From the NCBI RefSeq assembly GCF_001005315.1, contig NZ_LBMG01000013.1:61944-125943 (forward strand): a stretch of DNA of 64,000 bases. Reading direction: 5' to 3'. The notes beneath the pieces were generated by a model, which saw only the letters and a list, made by a program, of their open reading frames with translations, was not told where the DNA came from and did not search any database. This document shows, piece after piece, positions 53,003-62,600 of the stretch (position 1 is its first letter; every line of letters starts with the position of its first letter). This DNA is from Kordia jejudonensis (GTDB taxonomy: Bacteria; Bacteroidota; Bacteroidia; Flavobacteriales; Flavobacteriaceae). Both the position numbers and the translations under genes were made by a program.

Positions 53003-53782
53003 TTAGTTGGCAATTCCAGTAGCGTTTGTCAATTGTAACATTCCGCTTCCGATTGGAATGGTAAATTTCGCCTGTACAGGAATTTTATTCGCATCAGCAG
53101 TAAGCCAAAGTGTTCCTGATTTTAAGAAATCGCCAGAAGTAATAACTTCTAATTTGTAACATTCTTTACTTCCTAAATTGGCAGCATTGATGGTTTCTTT
53201 TCCAACAAATTTTATGGTAACAGGCGTTTCTTGTCTGTCAAACAAAATTTTAAATGTTTTTGTATCGCCAATACGCGCGTTTTCAATAGGTAAATTTCTC
53301 AAATTGTAAAAAGTTGAAACAACATCCATTGCGCCATTGCTGATGCTAAAGTCCTTTTGTTGTACCCAATCTGTTCCGTCGCCTCTACGCTTGGTTTGTG
53401 TACTTTTTACGGTTTTATTTCGTTGGTTGTACACATATTTCATTTTTTTCTTGTAACCGCCTTCTTGAATATCTCTTCGGTATAAATATGGAAGTAGCGA
53501 AGTAGTACTTACATACGACTCATACACGTCTCTGATTTTAAAAAAAGCATCAAACTTTTTATAAGTACTTGCTCTGCATTTAAAGTGATACAACGTATTG
53601 TTTGTTGTTTTTACTTTATCCGTTTCCATGGTTAGTTGCGCAAGTTGCGTCATGAAGCCCGACATTTTGTAGGATGCTGTAAACGTTAACTTTTCTCCAT
53701 CTTTAAAAGGCGTTTTCTGTTGTGCCATTACTGTAAATTGACACAGACATGTTACTACCAATAAGCATACGATCTTTTTCAT
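53003..53782 (-). CDS. DUF3108 domain exported protein
   Basis: The 259-residue protein has a Sec signal (ending VMAQ) and fits DUF3108: GEKLTFTASYKMSG at the start, RDVYESYVSTTSLLPYLYRRD, GAMDVVSTFYNLRN in the middle and the ending KIPVQAKFTIPIGSGMLQLT. The family is beta-rich and probably periplasmic or outer-membrane associated, and its role is unknown. Confidence 0.85.
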   Translation of the reverse strand: MKKIVCLLVVTCLCQFTVMAQQKTPFKDGEKLTFTASYKMSGFMTQLAQLTMETDKVKTTNNTLYHFKCRASTYKKFDAFFKIRDVYESYVSTTSLLPYLYRRDIQEGGYKKKMKYVYNQRNKTVKSTQTKRRGDGTDWVQQKDFSISNGAMDVVSTFYNLRNLPIENARIGDTKTFKILFDRQETPVTIKFVGKETINAANLGSKECYKLEVITSGDFLKSGTLWLTADANKIPVQAKFTIPIGSGMLQLTNATGIAN

Positions 53783-53916
53783 ATTCCGTTGTTTAATTCT
53801 TTATTTATTACATACTATAACGCTCAGTTAAACACTTATTGTGCCAAAACAATTATTGCATTAAAATATCTTTATTACATTTTGTAGCTTTGGCAAAAGT
53901 ACATGATTCGAAACAA

Positions 53917-54471
53917 GTGAAAAAATTTATATATCATAAACAAAACTTTTTTAGAAATACCTATTGTGTGTTTACAACGGTTAGTGGCGAAAATTTAGCA
54001 AATAAGAAGCCAGATTATACCAGTAAATCGGGAAGTCAATATTTTTATACAGAAGAAGGCGTGTATCGTATTTCTTCACATTGGGGAAGAGCTGCTACTT
54101 GTAGATGGCGCTTGCAAACGGACGCTTCAAACTTTCGAAATGGCGCTAAAGTCGGATTTGCCAAATGGACGAGTTTTTACAAAGATAATGATGTAGAAAA
54201 GCTTTATTTTATTAAGAAAAGCGAATTTACACAACAATATGAATATTTTCATAAAGAAGAACCGAGTTATAGTCCTAACTATATTTTACGAACAGCAGGC
54301 GACACAAAAAAGGTATTACGTCAACTTAAAGTAATTACGACGGAAACCAAATGGGCAAAGTATGTTCCGCATGACGATTTGGAAGATGTACGTGAATTTT
54401 TAATCAATGGTTTAATTACGTCTAAGAAAAGCTTGCAAGTGTTAAAACGTGAATATGTAATCTTAGATTGA
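53917..54471 (+). CDS. conserved hypothetical protein, GTG start
   Basis: The 184-residue product starts from the GTG at 53917. A longer in-frame start at 53839 is possible, but a -7-like box TAGCTTTG (53885-53892) lies between them, so the shorter form is preferred. The sequence has YRISSHWGRAATCRWRLQ and W/Y-rich stretches but no domain I can name. It has no signal peptide. Confidence 0.6.
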   Translation: MKKFIYHKQNFFRNTYCVFTTVSGENLANKKPDYTSKSGSQYFYTEEGVYRISSHWGRAATCRWRLQTDASNFRNGAKVGFAKWTSFYKDNDVEKLYFIKKSEFTQQYEYFHKEEPSYSPNYILRTAGDTKKVLRQLKVITTETKWAKYVPHDDLEDVREFLINGLITSKKSLQVLKREYVILD

Positions 54472-54556
54472 AAGATTGAAGAATTGAATAATATTAAGAT
54501 GTATAGCCTTTTTATTATTTAAATACTCAAAACCCAATATCTAGCATTCAAAAAAA

Positions 54557-54931
54557 CTACAAAAAAGAAACACCTAATAAAATCCAACCGATAACCAATA
54601 GCAATCCGCCAAGAGGAGTAATTGGACCTAAAAAGCGCAATTTTTTACCTTTGGCGCTACTGATGCACAAGCCGTAAATGCTGAATGAAAACAAAAAGAT
54701 TCCTATAATAAAACACCAAGCAATAGCTTTTTCAAGAGTTTCCGTAAACGAAAATTGAAATCCGATAACTAATAATACAATGGCGTGATACATTTGGTAT
54801 TTTACACCTGTTTCAAAGCTTTTTAGCAATTCATCTGAAAATGTTTTCTTCAATGCGTGCGCTCCAAAAGCGCCAAAAATAATTCCCAATGCGCCATACA
54901 AAGCCGCAATAATCAATACGTATGTTGTCAT
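54557..54931 (-). CDS. DUF423 small membrane protein
   Basis: The 124-residue protein has four membrane helices and the DUF423/YgdD signature, AALYGALGIIFGAFGAHALKK near the start, YQMYHAIVLL and GPITPLGGLLLVIGW at the end. The role of the family is unknown. It is transcribed alone. Confidence 0.88.
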   Translation of the reverse strand: MTTYVLIIAALYGALGIIFGAFGAHALKKTFSDELLKSFETGVKYQMYHAIVLLVIGFQFSFTETLEKAIAWCFIIGIFLFSFSIYGLCISSAKGKKLRFLGPITPLGGLLLVIGWILLGVSFL

Positions 54932-55010
54932 GACGCAAAGGTACGTAAGATTCGTTTTATAACGTTTAGTTATACTATTTTTTCCCTAAGAATGATACCT
55001 AGACTTGTAA

Positions 55011-55442
55011 TTACCACTTCGTATTCCAATGGATAAATTCTAAAAATTTTGGAACTAATTCAATTGCTATACATGTTGTTTCCCAGCAAGTAGCTTTTTC
55101 ATAATCTTCCTCAGTATCAATGATATCCCAATCGGAATACTTCATTTTATAGCATGAAATTCTACTATCAAATTGAATGCTAAGTGTTTGTTGATAATTT
55201 AATTTTCCGTTAGGAGTTGGTTTGCTTATCAACAACTGCCACATTGATGAACCTGCAAAAAATGTTTTTGAATAATCATTGAGTAACATCCATTGGATAA
55301 AATTAGAAATCCCATGTTCAGGAACTCTAGTATTTTCTAGACGCTTAAAAAAGGAAAGTTGATTTTCCCAAGATTTTCTCAGCATAACACTAGTATAAGT
55401 TAGCTGTTCAAAGTCCGCGGTCATTTCCTTTTTTTGTACCAT
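55011..55442 (-). CDS. hypothetical protein
   Basis: The 143-residue product has no signal peptide, no membrane segment and no domain I recognise. It has conserved-looking aromatic residues (FIQWML, YSDWDIIDTEEDY, CWETTCIAIEL, FIHWNTKW). The function is open. It is downstream of the HMA lipoprotein gene on the same strand. Confidence 0.5.
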   Translation of the reverse strand: MVQKKEMTADFEQLTYTSVMLRKSWENQLSFFKRLENTRVPEHGISNFIQWMLLNDYSKTFFAGSSMWQLLISKPTPNGKLNYQQTLSIQFDSRISCYKMKYSDWDIIDTEEDYEKATCWETTCIAIELVPKFLEFIHWNTKW

Positions 55443-55481
55443 TTCAATATATAATAGTAACGTTTCGTATAAAACTTTTTC

Positions 55482-55892
55482 TTATTGATTCATTTGTTGA
55501 TCAGCATCAAACTGGCAACATTTAGGTAAATTTTTATAGGCAGCTTTGTCGCCAAGTTGTTCATCAGTATCGTATCCTGCGGCAGCAATTACTTTATGCA
55601 TTTCATCTTCCTTAACCATATTTTCGTCATAAGAAACTTCAATTTGTTTTTTCTTAACATCCCAATTCGCATTTGCCACACCATCCAAGCTATTCACGGC
55701 TTTTTCAATAGTTGTTTTACACATGCCACAGTTTCCACGAACTCCAAAATTTACTACAGATAAATCTTTTCCTGTTGCAGTTTCCGTTGACATTTCCGTT
55801 GTTGTTTCTGATTTTTCTGTCTTTCCATCTCCTTTACATCCAATGATGGTTACAGAAGCGATGAGTACGATTGATAAGATTACTTTTTTCAT
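55482..55892 (-). CDS. HMA-domain lipoprotein, copper-binding
   Basis: The 136-residue protein has a lipobox (TIIGC), a Ser/Thr/Glu-rich linker and a heavy-metal-associated domain (about 46-110) with the CxxC metal site C55-x-x-C58 (GNCGMCK). A further CC pair is near the end (LPKCCQF). It would bind Cu(I) in the periplasm or at a membrane. It lies 115 bp after the CusB-like gene on the same strand, so it belongs to the efflux system. Confidence 0.83.
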   Translation of the reverse strand: MKKVILSIVLIASVTIIGCKGDGKTEKSETTTEMSTETATGKDLSVVNFGVRGNCGMCKTTIEKAVNSLDGVANANWDVKKKQIEVSYDENMVKEDEMHKVIAAAGYDTDEQLGDKAAYKNLPKCCQFDADQQMNQ

Positions 55893-55980
55893 ATTGTTTA
55901 CGTTTATGTACTTTAATGATAATTTGTTAATTTGTTTTGTGTTGATTCGTTTTGTGCTTATTTCAAATGTTTAATTTTCC

Positions 55981-56010
55981 TAATTCCTAATTCCTAATTC
56001 CTAATTCCTA
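55981..56010. repeat. 7-bp tandem repeat TAATTCC
   Basis: Four full copies and a 2-bp partial copy lie immediately after the stop codon of the CusB-like gene, touching it (stop at 56008-56010). Confidence 0.8.
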
Positions 56011-57696
56011 CGTCACACTTCCGCAGGTAAGCATAACGTCCCCAAAATACGGATTTTTGATTAGTTTTTCATTGCTCAACCAATACGCACCATTGTCATT
56101 ATCTGCCATAGGACAAAATTGAACTGTTAGTGGATTTTCTAAGGTTTTAAAGTTTTCTACAATAGCAATCATATGATTAGAAATGAGTTGAAAAAATACT
56201 CTTTGTCTTTCTAATGGAACGATTTCATTAATTAATTTTGAATTTTTGTGGAGTAAAGCCCAATATAAATCCAATTTTTCACGTTGCGAATTCGTTAACT
56301 GTTCCAATGCTTCCCGAAATGCTTTACTTTTTTTATCAGTCAATTTTGTGTCACTTTTTACAAACGCATCTTTTAACTCAAGATAGGCTTGAATACTTGG
56401 TTGAAACGCCTGTTCAAACTCAGTATTAAATTCCATCTTTTTGGTAACATTTGCTTGTGTTGAGGTATGGCTAGACACATTGGAATTCATCATTGACTTT
56501 TTTCCTTGCAATTGTGCCGCAGCGTCAACCGTAAAAGCGCCGTTGGTGACAATTTCATCATCGGAACTAATTCCCGAAATGACTTCATAATGTGTTGTTG
56601 TAGCATTTCCTAAGGTAATTTCTCTAGCTTCAAAAACAGGTTCGTTTGCCGAAGTTTTTACATACACAACCGATCGTTTTCCTGTCCATAAAATAGCCGA
56701 TTTAGGAATGTAGATTGCCGAATCTTGCTTTTGCGTACTTTCCAATGTTCCTGTGACAAACATGCCAGGTTTTAACTTTCCATCTTTGTTGTTCAATTCA
56801 ACATTTACCGCAACGGTTCTCGTTTTTGTATTCACAACAGGATCAATAAAGGTAATTTTTGCCGAAATTTCTTCATTCGGATGCGCGTTCGTCGAAATCG
56901 TAATCGTGTTGCCAACTTTTAAGCTAGACAATTGTTTTTCGTACGCATCAAAACTTGCCCAAACCGTGTTTAAGTTCGATACTTTAAATAATGCGCCACC
57001 TTCCATAATATGATTTCCTTCTTCTACAAGTTTTTCAGTAACGACACCAGAAACACTAGCGTAAATCGGAAACTTTGAAGAAACCTTTTTTGAGGTTTCG
57101 ATTTGTTGAATTTGCGCTTCAGATAGTTTCCACAATTTCAATTTATTTCGCACTGCTTTGTACAATTCAGGTTGCGATGCTTTCATGCGGATTGCCGTAA
57201 TTAATTCCTGTTGTGTCGTAACCAACTCAGGCGAATAGATCAAGGCAATACGTTGTCCTTTTCGAACTTGTTCTCCTGTAATATTTACATATAATTTTTC
57301 AATACGTCCACCAAAATGTGCGGTTTGTATTGCGTTTGTCTTTTCGTTCGCTTCAATAGTTCCAGTGAGTTGCAATGCTGAACTTTCCGCGTTTCCTTCG
57401 GCAACAGTTATGGTTTCAATATTTGCCAATGCGATGGCGTTTTCCGTCATACGAAACTGATTTTCAGACAATTCTCCAGTACTTTCTTGGGCAGGAATCA
57501 AATCCATTCCACAAATTGGACAATCGCCCGCTTCTGGTTGTTGAATCTGCGGATGCATCGAACAGGTCCATAGAGTACTTTCTGTTGTTATTGCTTCCGA
57601 ATTTGAATGTTGCTGCGTACTTTCTCCCGAAAGGGCAAACTTCCCAATAACAATTCCTGCAAGGAGTAAAACGATATAAATAATGTATTTTTTCAT
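56008..57696 (-). CDS. cusB: CusB-like RND periplasmic adaptor
   Basis: The 562-residue membrane-fusion protein has an N-terminal signal/anchor, a heavy-metal-binding domain (about 43-68, WTCSMHPQIQQPEAGDCPIC), the adaptor hairpin and barrel (about 100-400, with VSGVVTEKLVEEGNHIMEGG) and a C-terminal DUF3347 domain (about 425-555). It links the CusA pump to the TolC channel and collects Cu(I)/Ag(I). The additional C-terminal domain and N-terminal metal motif are typical of the Bacteroidetes version. It follows the HMA-MauE gene by 2 bp. Confidence 0.88.
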   Translation of the reverse strand: MKKYIIYIVLLLAGIVIGKFALSGESTQQHSNSEAITTESTLWTCSMHPQIQQPEAGDCPICGMDLIPAQESTGELSENQFRMTENAIALANIETITVAEGNAESSALQLTGTIEANEKTNAIQTAHFGGRIEKLYVNITGEQVRKGQRIALIYSPELVTTQQELITAIRMKASQPELYKAVRNKLKLWKLSEAQIQQIETSKKVSSKFPIYASVSGVVTEKLVEEGNHIMEGGALFKVSNLNTVWASFDAYEKQLSSLKVGNTITISTNAHPNEEISAKITFIDPVVNTKTRTVAVNVELNNKDGKLKPGMFVTGTLESTQKQDSAIYIPKSAILWTGKRSVVYVKTSANEPVFEAREITLGNATTTHYEVISGISSDDEIVTNGAFTVDAAAQLQGKKSMMNSNVSSHTSTQANVTKKMEFNTEFEQAFQPSIQAYLELKDAFVKSDTKLTDKKSKAFREALEQLTNSQREKLDLYWALLHKNSKLINEIVPLERQRVFFQLISNHMIAIVENFKTLENPLTVQFCPMADNDNGAYWLSNEKLIKNPYFGDVMLTCGSVT

Positions 57697-57698
57697 CT

Positions 57699-58418
57699 TT
57701 AAAAATATAAGTTGATTAACATCCAGACTGCCATGACTAACATGATTGAATTTTCAATAAAAGTCGCTTTAGTCATGGGTAATTTTAACGCCGTTCCTAG
57801 ACATGCACATTGAATCGTTTTTTTGTCAAACAATGCTTTGGAAACGCCAATGGTGGTAATTCCTAAAATGATTATTGTTGTAATTAAGGCAATCGGAATT
57901 TGAATTCTGCATAAAAATAGCACACCAAGTGCCACTTCAATAAACGGATATACCCATGCGTAGGCTGGAATTTGCTTGGCTAACGGATCGTACATTTGAA
58001 ACGACGCAGGAAATCCTGTATAGTCTAAAAATTTGAAAAAGCTAAATACGATGTAGAATAAGCCCATAAAATCGAGCATAAATTCGGCCGTTTTCCAACT
58101 GCTGAAATTCATCAAAATACTTGCTGTGGTAATGTAAAAGAAGATTAAAAATAACGGGAATAATTGTTGTAGCTCACTTTTTTCTTCTATTTCAGATGGT
58201 GCAAAAATGTTTTTTGTTTGTTCCGAAATGGTATATTTTTCAGGCAATGCTGTTTGTAACAGTTCCAAGTTGAGTGGAGTAGTAGACGTTACAACAGCTT
58301 CCGAACGCTCCAAATTGACAGTAACATCTGTTACAGTATCTAAATTCTGTAAAACAGTTTCTACTTTGGCTTTACAACCTGCGCAGGTCATTCCTGTAAT
58401 TGTATAGGTTTGTTTCAT
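57699..58418 (-). CDS. HMA domain fused to MauE-like membrane protein
   Basis: The 239-residue protein starts with an HMA domain (about 1-70) with the CxxC site C12-x-x-C15 (GMTCAGCK). Four membrane segments of the MauE/DoxX type follow (about 85-239), with a second Cys pair QCACLGT facing the membrane. This may pass copper or electrons within the efflux system (inference). It lies between the TolC and CusB genes with gaps of 5 and 2 bp, so it is a regular part of the operon. Confidence 0.8.
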   Translation of the reverse strand: MKQTYTITGMTCAGCKAKVETVLQNLDTVTDVTVNLERSEAVVTSTTPLNLELLQTALPEKYTISEQTKNIFAPSEIEEKSELQQLFPLFLIFFYITTASILMNFSSWKTAEFMLDFMGLFYIVFSFFKFLDYTGFPASFQMYDPLAKQIPAYAWVYPFIEVALGVLFLCRIQIPIALITTIIILGITTIGVSKALFDKKTIQCACLGTALKLPMTKATFIENSIMLVMAVWMLINLYF

Positions 58419-58423
58419 TTGAA

Positions 58424-59659
58424 TTATTTTTTACGATCATTTTCTGTTAAAAAGTCGCTGATGGCTTTGTTGGTAAAATAGGTTTCTATGTCGTTAACTT
58501 TCTGTAATTCAAAGCCTAATTTCAATTGATCCAACGCTAATAACTGTTCAAAATCCATTTTAGCAGTTTGATACGCCGCTAAAATGACTTCTTTGGCTTG
58601 CGTGGCTTGTTCAATATTTTCGTCTTGTGTGGCTGCACTTTCTCTAACATTCATCATTTTGTTTCGTGCTGCTTCTAAAGCCATTAGTAATTGATTTTTT
58701 ACTGTAATTTTTGTTTGCGAAACGGCTTGTTGTTCCAACTGTAATTGTTTTTGCTTCGCGATGTGTTTCTTATTAAATAACGGAATAGAAACGCTGACCA
58801 TTGGCATAATGATGTCTTTTCCGTTATCCGGCAACGAAATGCCCGATCGTTCAGCAACCAACACATAATCGAGTCCGAAACCAATAGATGGATTTCCTTC
58901 TTTTTTGGCTACGATTTCCGATTGTTGCAACGCGTTTTCCAAATCATCCAATTGTTGCAACTTTGGATGTGTTATAATCGTGTCATCACTTGCAAATAGT
59001 TCGTTTTTGGGTATGTGTAACGAATCTAACACAATAACTTCACGATGAATTGACTTGTTTAACACCAAATTGAATTGAATTTTTTTACTGCGAATATCTT
59101 CTGAAATAGCTTGATATTGCTGTACAAGCGTATTCTTTTTCATCTTAATATTGAGCACATCAACCATATTTGTCCGATTGTTTTCCAATTCATTCAAGGC
59201 TAACTTTTCATACGTATCTAAAATTTCAATATGTTGTGCTGTAATAGTTTGTCGTTGTTGGAGTTTGTACAATTCATAATACGCAATTTTTACATTCAAC
59301 GATAGTTGTCGTTTTAAAAAATTGAGTTCACTTTCCTTTGCGTTTGCCAAATACGAAGCGTTTTTCTTTTTCGCGTTCAGCGTACCAAACCATGGAATTT
59401 TTTGACTTGCCGAGAATCGCGCTCGTTGCGGTCCAACTCTCGTTTCTACGGCTTGTGCAAATACACCAACGCCCAATTGTGTATTGGGTAAACTTCCGAC
59501 TTCGTTTACTTTTTCCAACGCGCTTTCGTATTGAAATTGCTTGGCTAAAATTTCTGAGCTGTTTTGTTCGGCTTCCGCCAGATAGTTCTCGAGCGTTTGC
59601 CCGTGAGAAATGCTAACTACCAAAAAGCAAGCTACAATGTATGTGAATGTCTGCTTCAT
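58424..59659 (-). CDS. cusC: TolC/CusC-like outer-membrane efflux protein
   Basis: The 411-residue protein has a signal peptide (ending SHGQ) and two TolC-type repeats forming a beta-barrel and alpha-helical tunnel, with SLNVKIAYYELYKLQQRQ and GLDYVLVAERSG, and SIPLFNKKHIAKQKQLQLEQ. It is the exit duct for the CusA/CusB system. Its start overlaps the cusA stop by 4 bp (ATGA), so translation is coupled. Confidence 0.85.
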   Translation of the reverse strand: MKQTFTYIVACFLVVSISHGQTLENYLAEAEQNSSEILAKQFQYESALEKVNEVGSLPNTQLGVGVFAQAVETRVGPQRARFSASQKIPWFGTLNAKKKNASYLANAKESELNFLKRQLSLNVKIAYYELYKLQQRQTITAQHIEILDTYEKLALNELENNRTNMVDVLNIKMKKNTLVQQYQAISEDIRSKKIQFNLVLNKSIHREVIVLDSLHIPKNELFASDDTIITHPKLQQLDDLENALQQSEIVAKKEGNPSIGFGLDYVLVAERSGISLPDNGKDIIMPMVSVSIPLFNKKHIAKQKQLQLEQQAVSQTKITVKNQLLMALEAARNKMMNVRESAATQDENIEQATQAKEVILAAYQTAKMDFEQLLALDQLKLGFELQKVNDIETYFTNKAISDFLTENDRKK

Positions 59660-62600
59660 GCGTTTTCGTTTTTAAATTGAATTTCTTTGTGCCAACTGTA
59701 TAAAATAGGAACAATAAATAGGGTAATTAACGCGATTAACATACCGCCAAAACTTGGAATTGCCATTGGAATCATGATGTCACTTCCGCGACCTGTTGAG
59801 GTCAAAATTGGTAATAGTGCTAACAAGGTTGTCGCTGTAGTCATTAAACATGGACGAATACGTTTCATTCCAGCCGTTACAACCGCTTCACGAATGTCCT
59901 TTGTAGTTTCAGGTTGTTGTTTTTGGAATGATTGTGTTAAGTAGGTTGCCATAATAACGCCGTCATCTGTGGCAATTCCGAACAAGGCAATAAATCCTAC
60001 CCAAACGGCAACACTGAGGTTGATGGTTTGTATTTGAAACAATGTGCGAAGATTTGTATCAAAGACAGAAATATCTAAAAACCATGCTTGTCCGTAGAGC
60101 CAAATCATAATGAAACCACCAGCAAATGCTACGGCAATTCCTGCAAAGATGAAGAATGATGTCGCTATCGATTTAAACTGAAAATACAGAATTAAAAAGA
60201 TGATGAGCAACACAATTGGAACAATAATAACTAAGGTTTGTTCGGCACGGACTTGTTGTTCATACGTTCCCGAGAATTCAAAGTTGACACCTTTTGGCAC
60301 AACCAAACTTCCTGCATCAATACGTTTTTGAATGATGGTTTGTAATTCTTCTACCAACGTAACTTCCGAAATGTCCGATTGTTTATTGAACAATACATAA
60401 CTTACCAGAAATGTATCTTCACTTTTAATTAGTTGTGGTCCTTTTTCGTAACCTATTGTTACCAATTCTTTTAACAATATTTCTGAACCATTTGGCAATG
60501 GAACTAAAATATTTTCAATATCCGTAGGACTCGAACGCAATTCGCGCGGATATCGAATGCGTACATTGTAACGTTCTCTGCCTTCAATAGTTTGTGTCAC
60601 TATTTTTCCACCAATGGCAACTTCTAAAATATCCTGAACAGCTTTGATGGACAATCCGTAGCGTGCAATTTCATTACGATTGATGTCTAATATTAAATAC
60701 GGTTTCCCAATCAAACGTTCAGCAAATACGGTTTCTTGCTTAACATCGGGCACTTCTTTTAGAATGCTTTCCAACTCCAAACCAAAGGCTTCAATTTGCT
60801 CCAAATTTTGTCCTTTAATTTTAATACCCATTGGCGAACGCATTCCCGTTTGCAACATAATAAGCCGTGTTTCAATTGGTTGCAATTTTGGCGCAGACGT
60901 GATACTTGGGAGTTTTGTAGCTTTTACAATTTCTTGCCAAATATCATCAGGCGATTGTATATGCGGTCGCCAATTGCGATATAATTCGCCGTTTTTATCA
61001 GGAATTAAGTCGGATTTTGATACATCGTACGTTCCTCTCGCCACTTGATTTGACGAATTTGTCACATCGAGCGCAGTCGAGATGCTTTGTTTATTCTCTA
61101 CAACGCCACTATTATCTTTCAATAAAAAGCGACCATCGTCATCCACTTTAAAACGTTGTGGATTTCCGTTTTCGTCTAAAATATATTCAGGTTTGTAAAT
61201 GATGATATTTTCATACATGGACAATGGAGCAGGATCGAGCGCACTTTCTACGCGACCAGCTTTTCCAACAACTGTTTCAATCTCAGGAATATTGGCAACG
61301 GACATGTCTAACTGTTGTAAAATCTTTTTGTTTTCGGCAATTCCTGCATGTGGTAAAGAAGTTGGCATGAGCAAAAATGAACCTTCATTTAACGCTGGCA
61401 TGAATTCTTTTCCCGTAGTGCGCCATATTTGAACACCAGCAATTAGTATCAGTAAAGGAATACTTAGAAATAGCAGTTTGTTTGCCAACGCCCAACGCAA
61501 CATACGTTCGTAATACTTTATAAAGATGAGAAATGTGCCAATAACGACTGCGCAGGTTACAATGACAAAAATAAAGTTTATTGCTAAGTTATTGGTATAT
61601 CCTAAAGGTCGCCAGTAGTTGGTAAGTACAGCGATGAGTATTGCAATTGCAATGATGAATTGCATACGTTTTGCAGTGGTTTTTGAGATAAATTCTTGAA
61701 CCTGAGCCAAATTGACACTGGCAATGAAAAGCAACGGAATTCCCATGTAAATGTTGTGTGTCATTGTATACGCTGCAAACGCAATGAGAGAAAAATTGAT
61801 TACATATTTTAACGATTTTGAGGTTTGTTTCCAGCCAAATACCCAAGCTGCCAATGCAGGTAAGATAAAGAGTGTGACAATAATGGCAGAAATTAGTGCC
61901 ATGGTTTTTGTGTAAGCAAGCGGACTGAATAGTTTTCCTTCTGCACCAACTAACATGAACACAGGAATGAAGCTTACAATGGTTGTGAGCACTGCCGTGA
62001 GAATGGCGCCTGAGACTTCCGAAGTGGCGTTGTACACTAAGCTATTGATCGGAGTATTTTCGGTATCTTCTTCTAAATGTCGTGTAATATTTTCTATGAG
62101 GACAATTCCCATGTCTACCATCGTACCAATAGCAATGGCAATTCCCGAAAGGGCAACAATATTGGCATCAACTTGTCCGAGTTTCATCGTGATGAACACA
62201 AATAATACTGCAATAGGCAATACACTTGCAATTAAAACCGAAGCTCTTAAATTTAACACCATTATGATGATGATTAAAAGTGTAATGAGAATTTCGAGTG
62301 TTAGTGCTTCTTCTAGTGTGTATAAGGTTTCTTCAATCAATTCGGTACGATCGTAAAACGGAACAATGGTGAGTTGTGAAACACGTCCATCTTTGAGCGT
62401 TTTGGTAGGCAAACCGTTGGCAATGGTTTTTATTTTATCTTTTACATTGGTAATGACTTCCATTGGATTCGCTCCGAAGCGAGCCACGACAACGCCACCA
62501 ACAACTTCTGCACCTTCTTTGTCTAAAATACCTCTTCTTTCGGCTGGACCGAGATATACGTTCGCCACATCTTTGATACGAATTGGCGTAAAGTTTTTGG

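Noticed and set aside
55981..56010. CRISPR-like array
   Set aside because: Units are 7 bp with no spacers, so it is a simple tandem repeat. No other regular array was seen.
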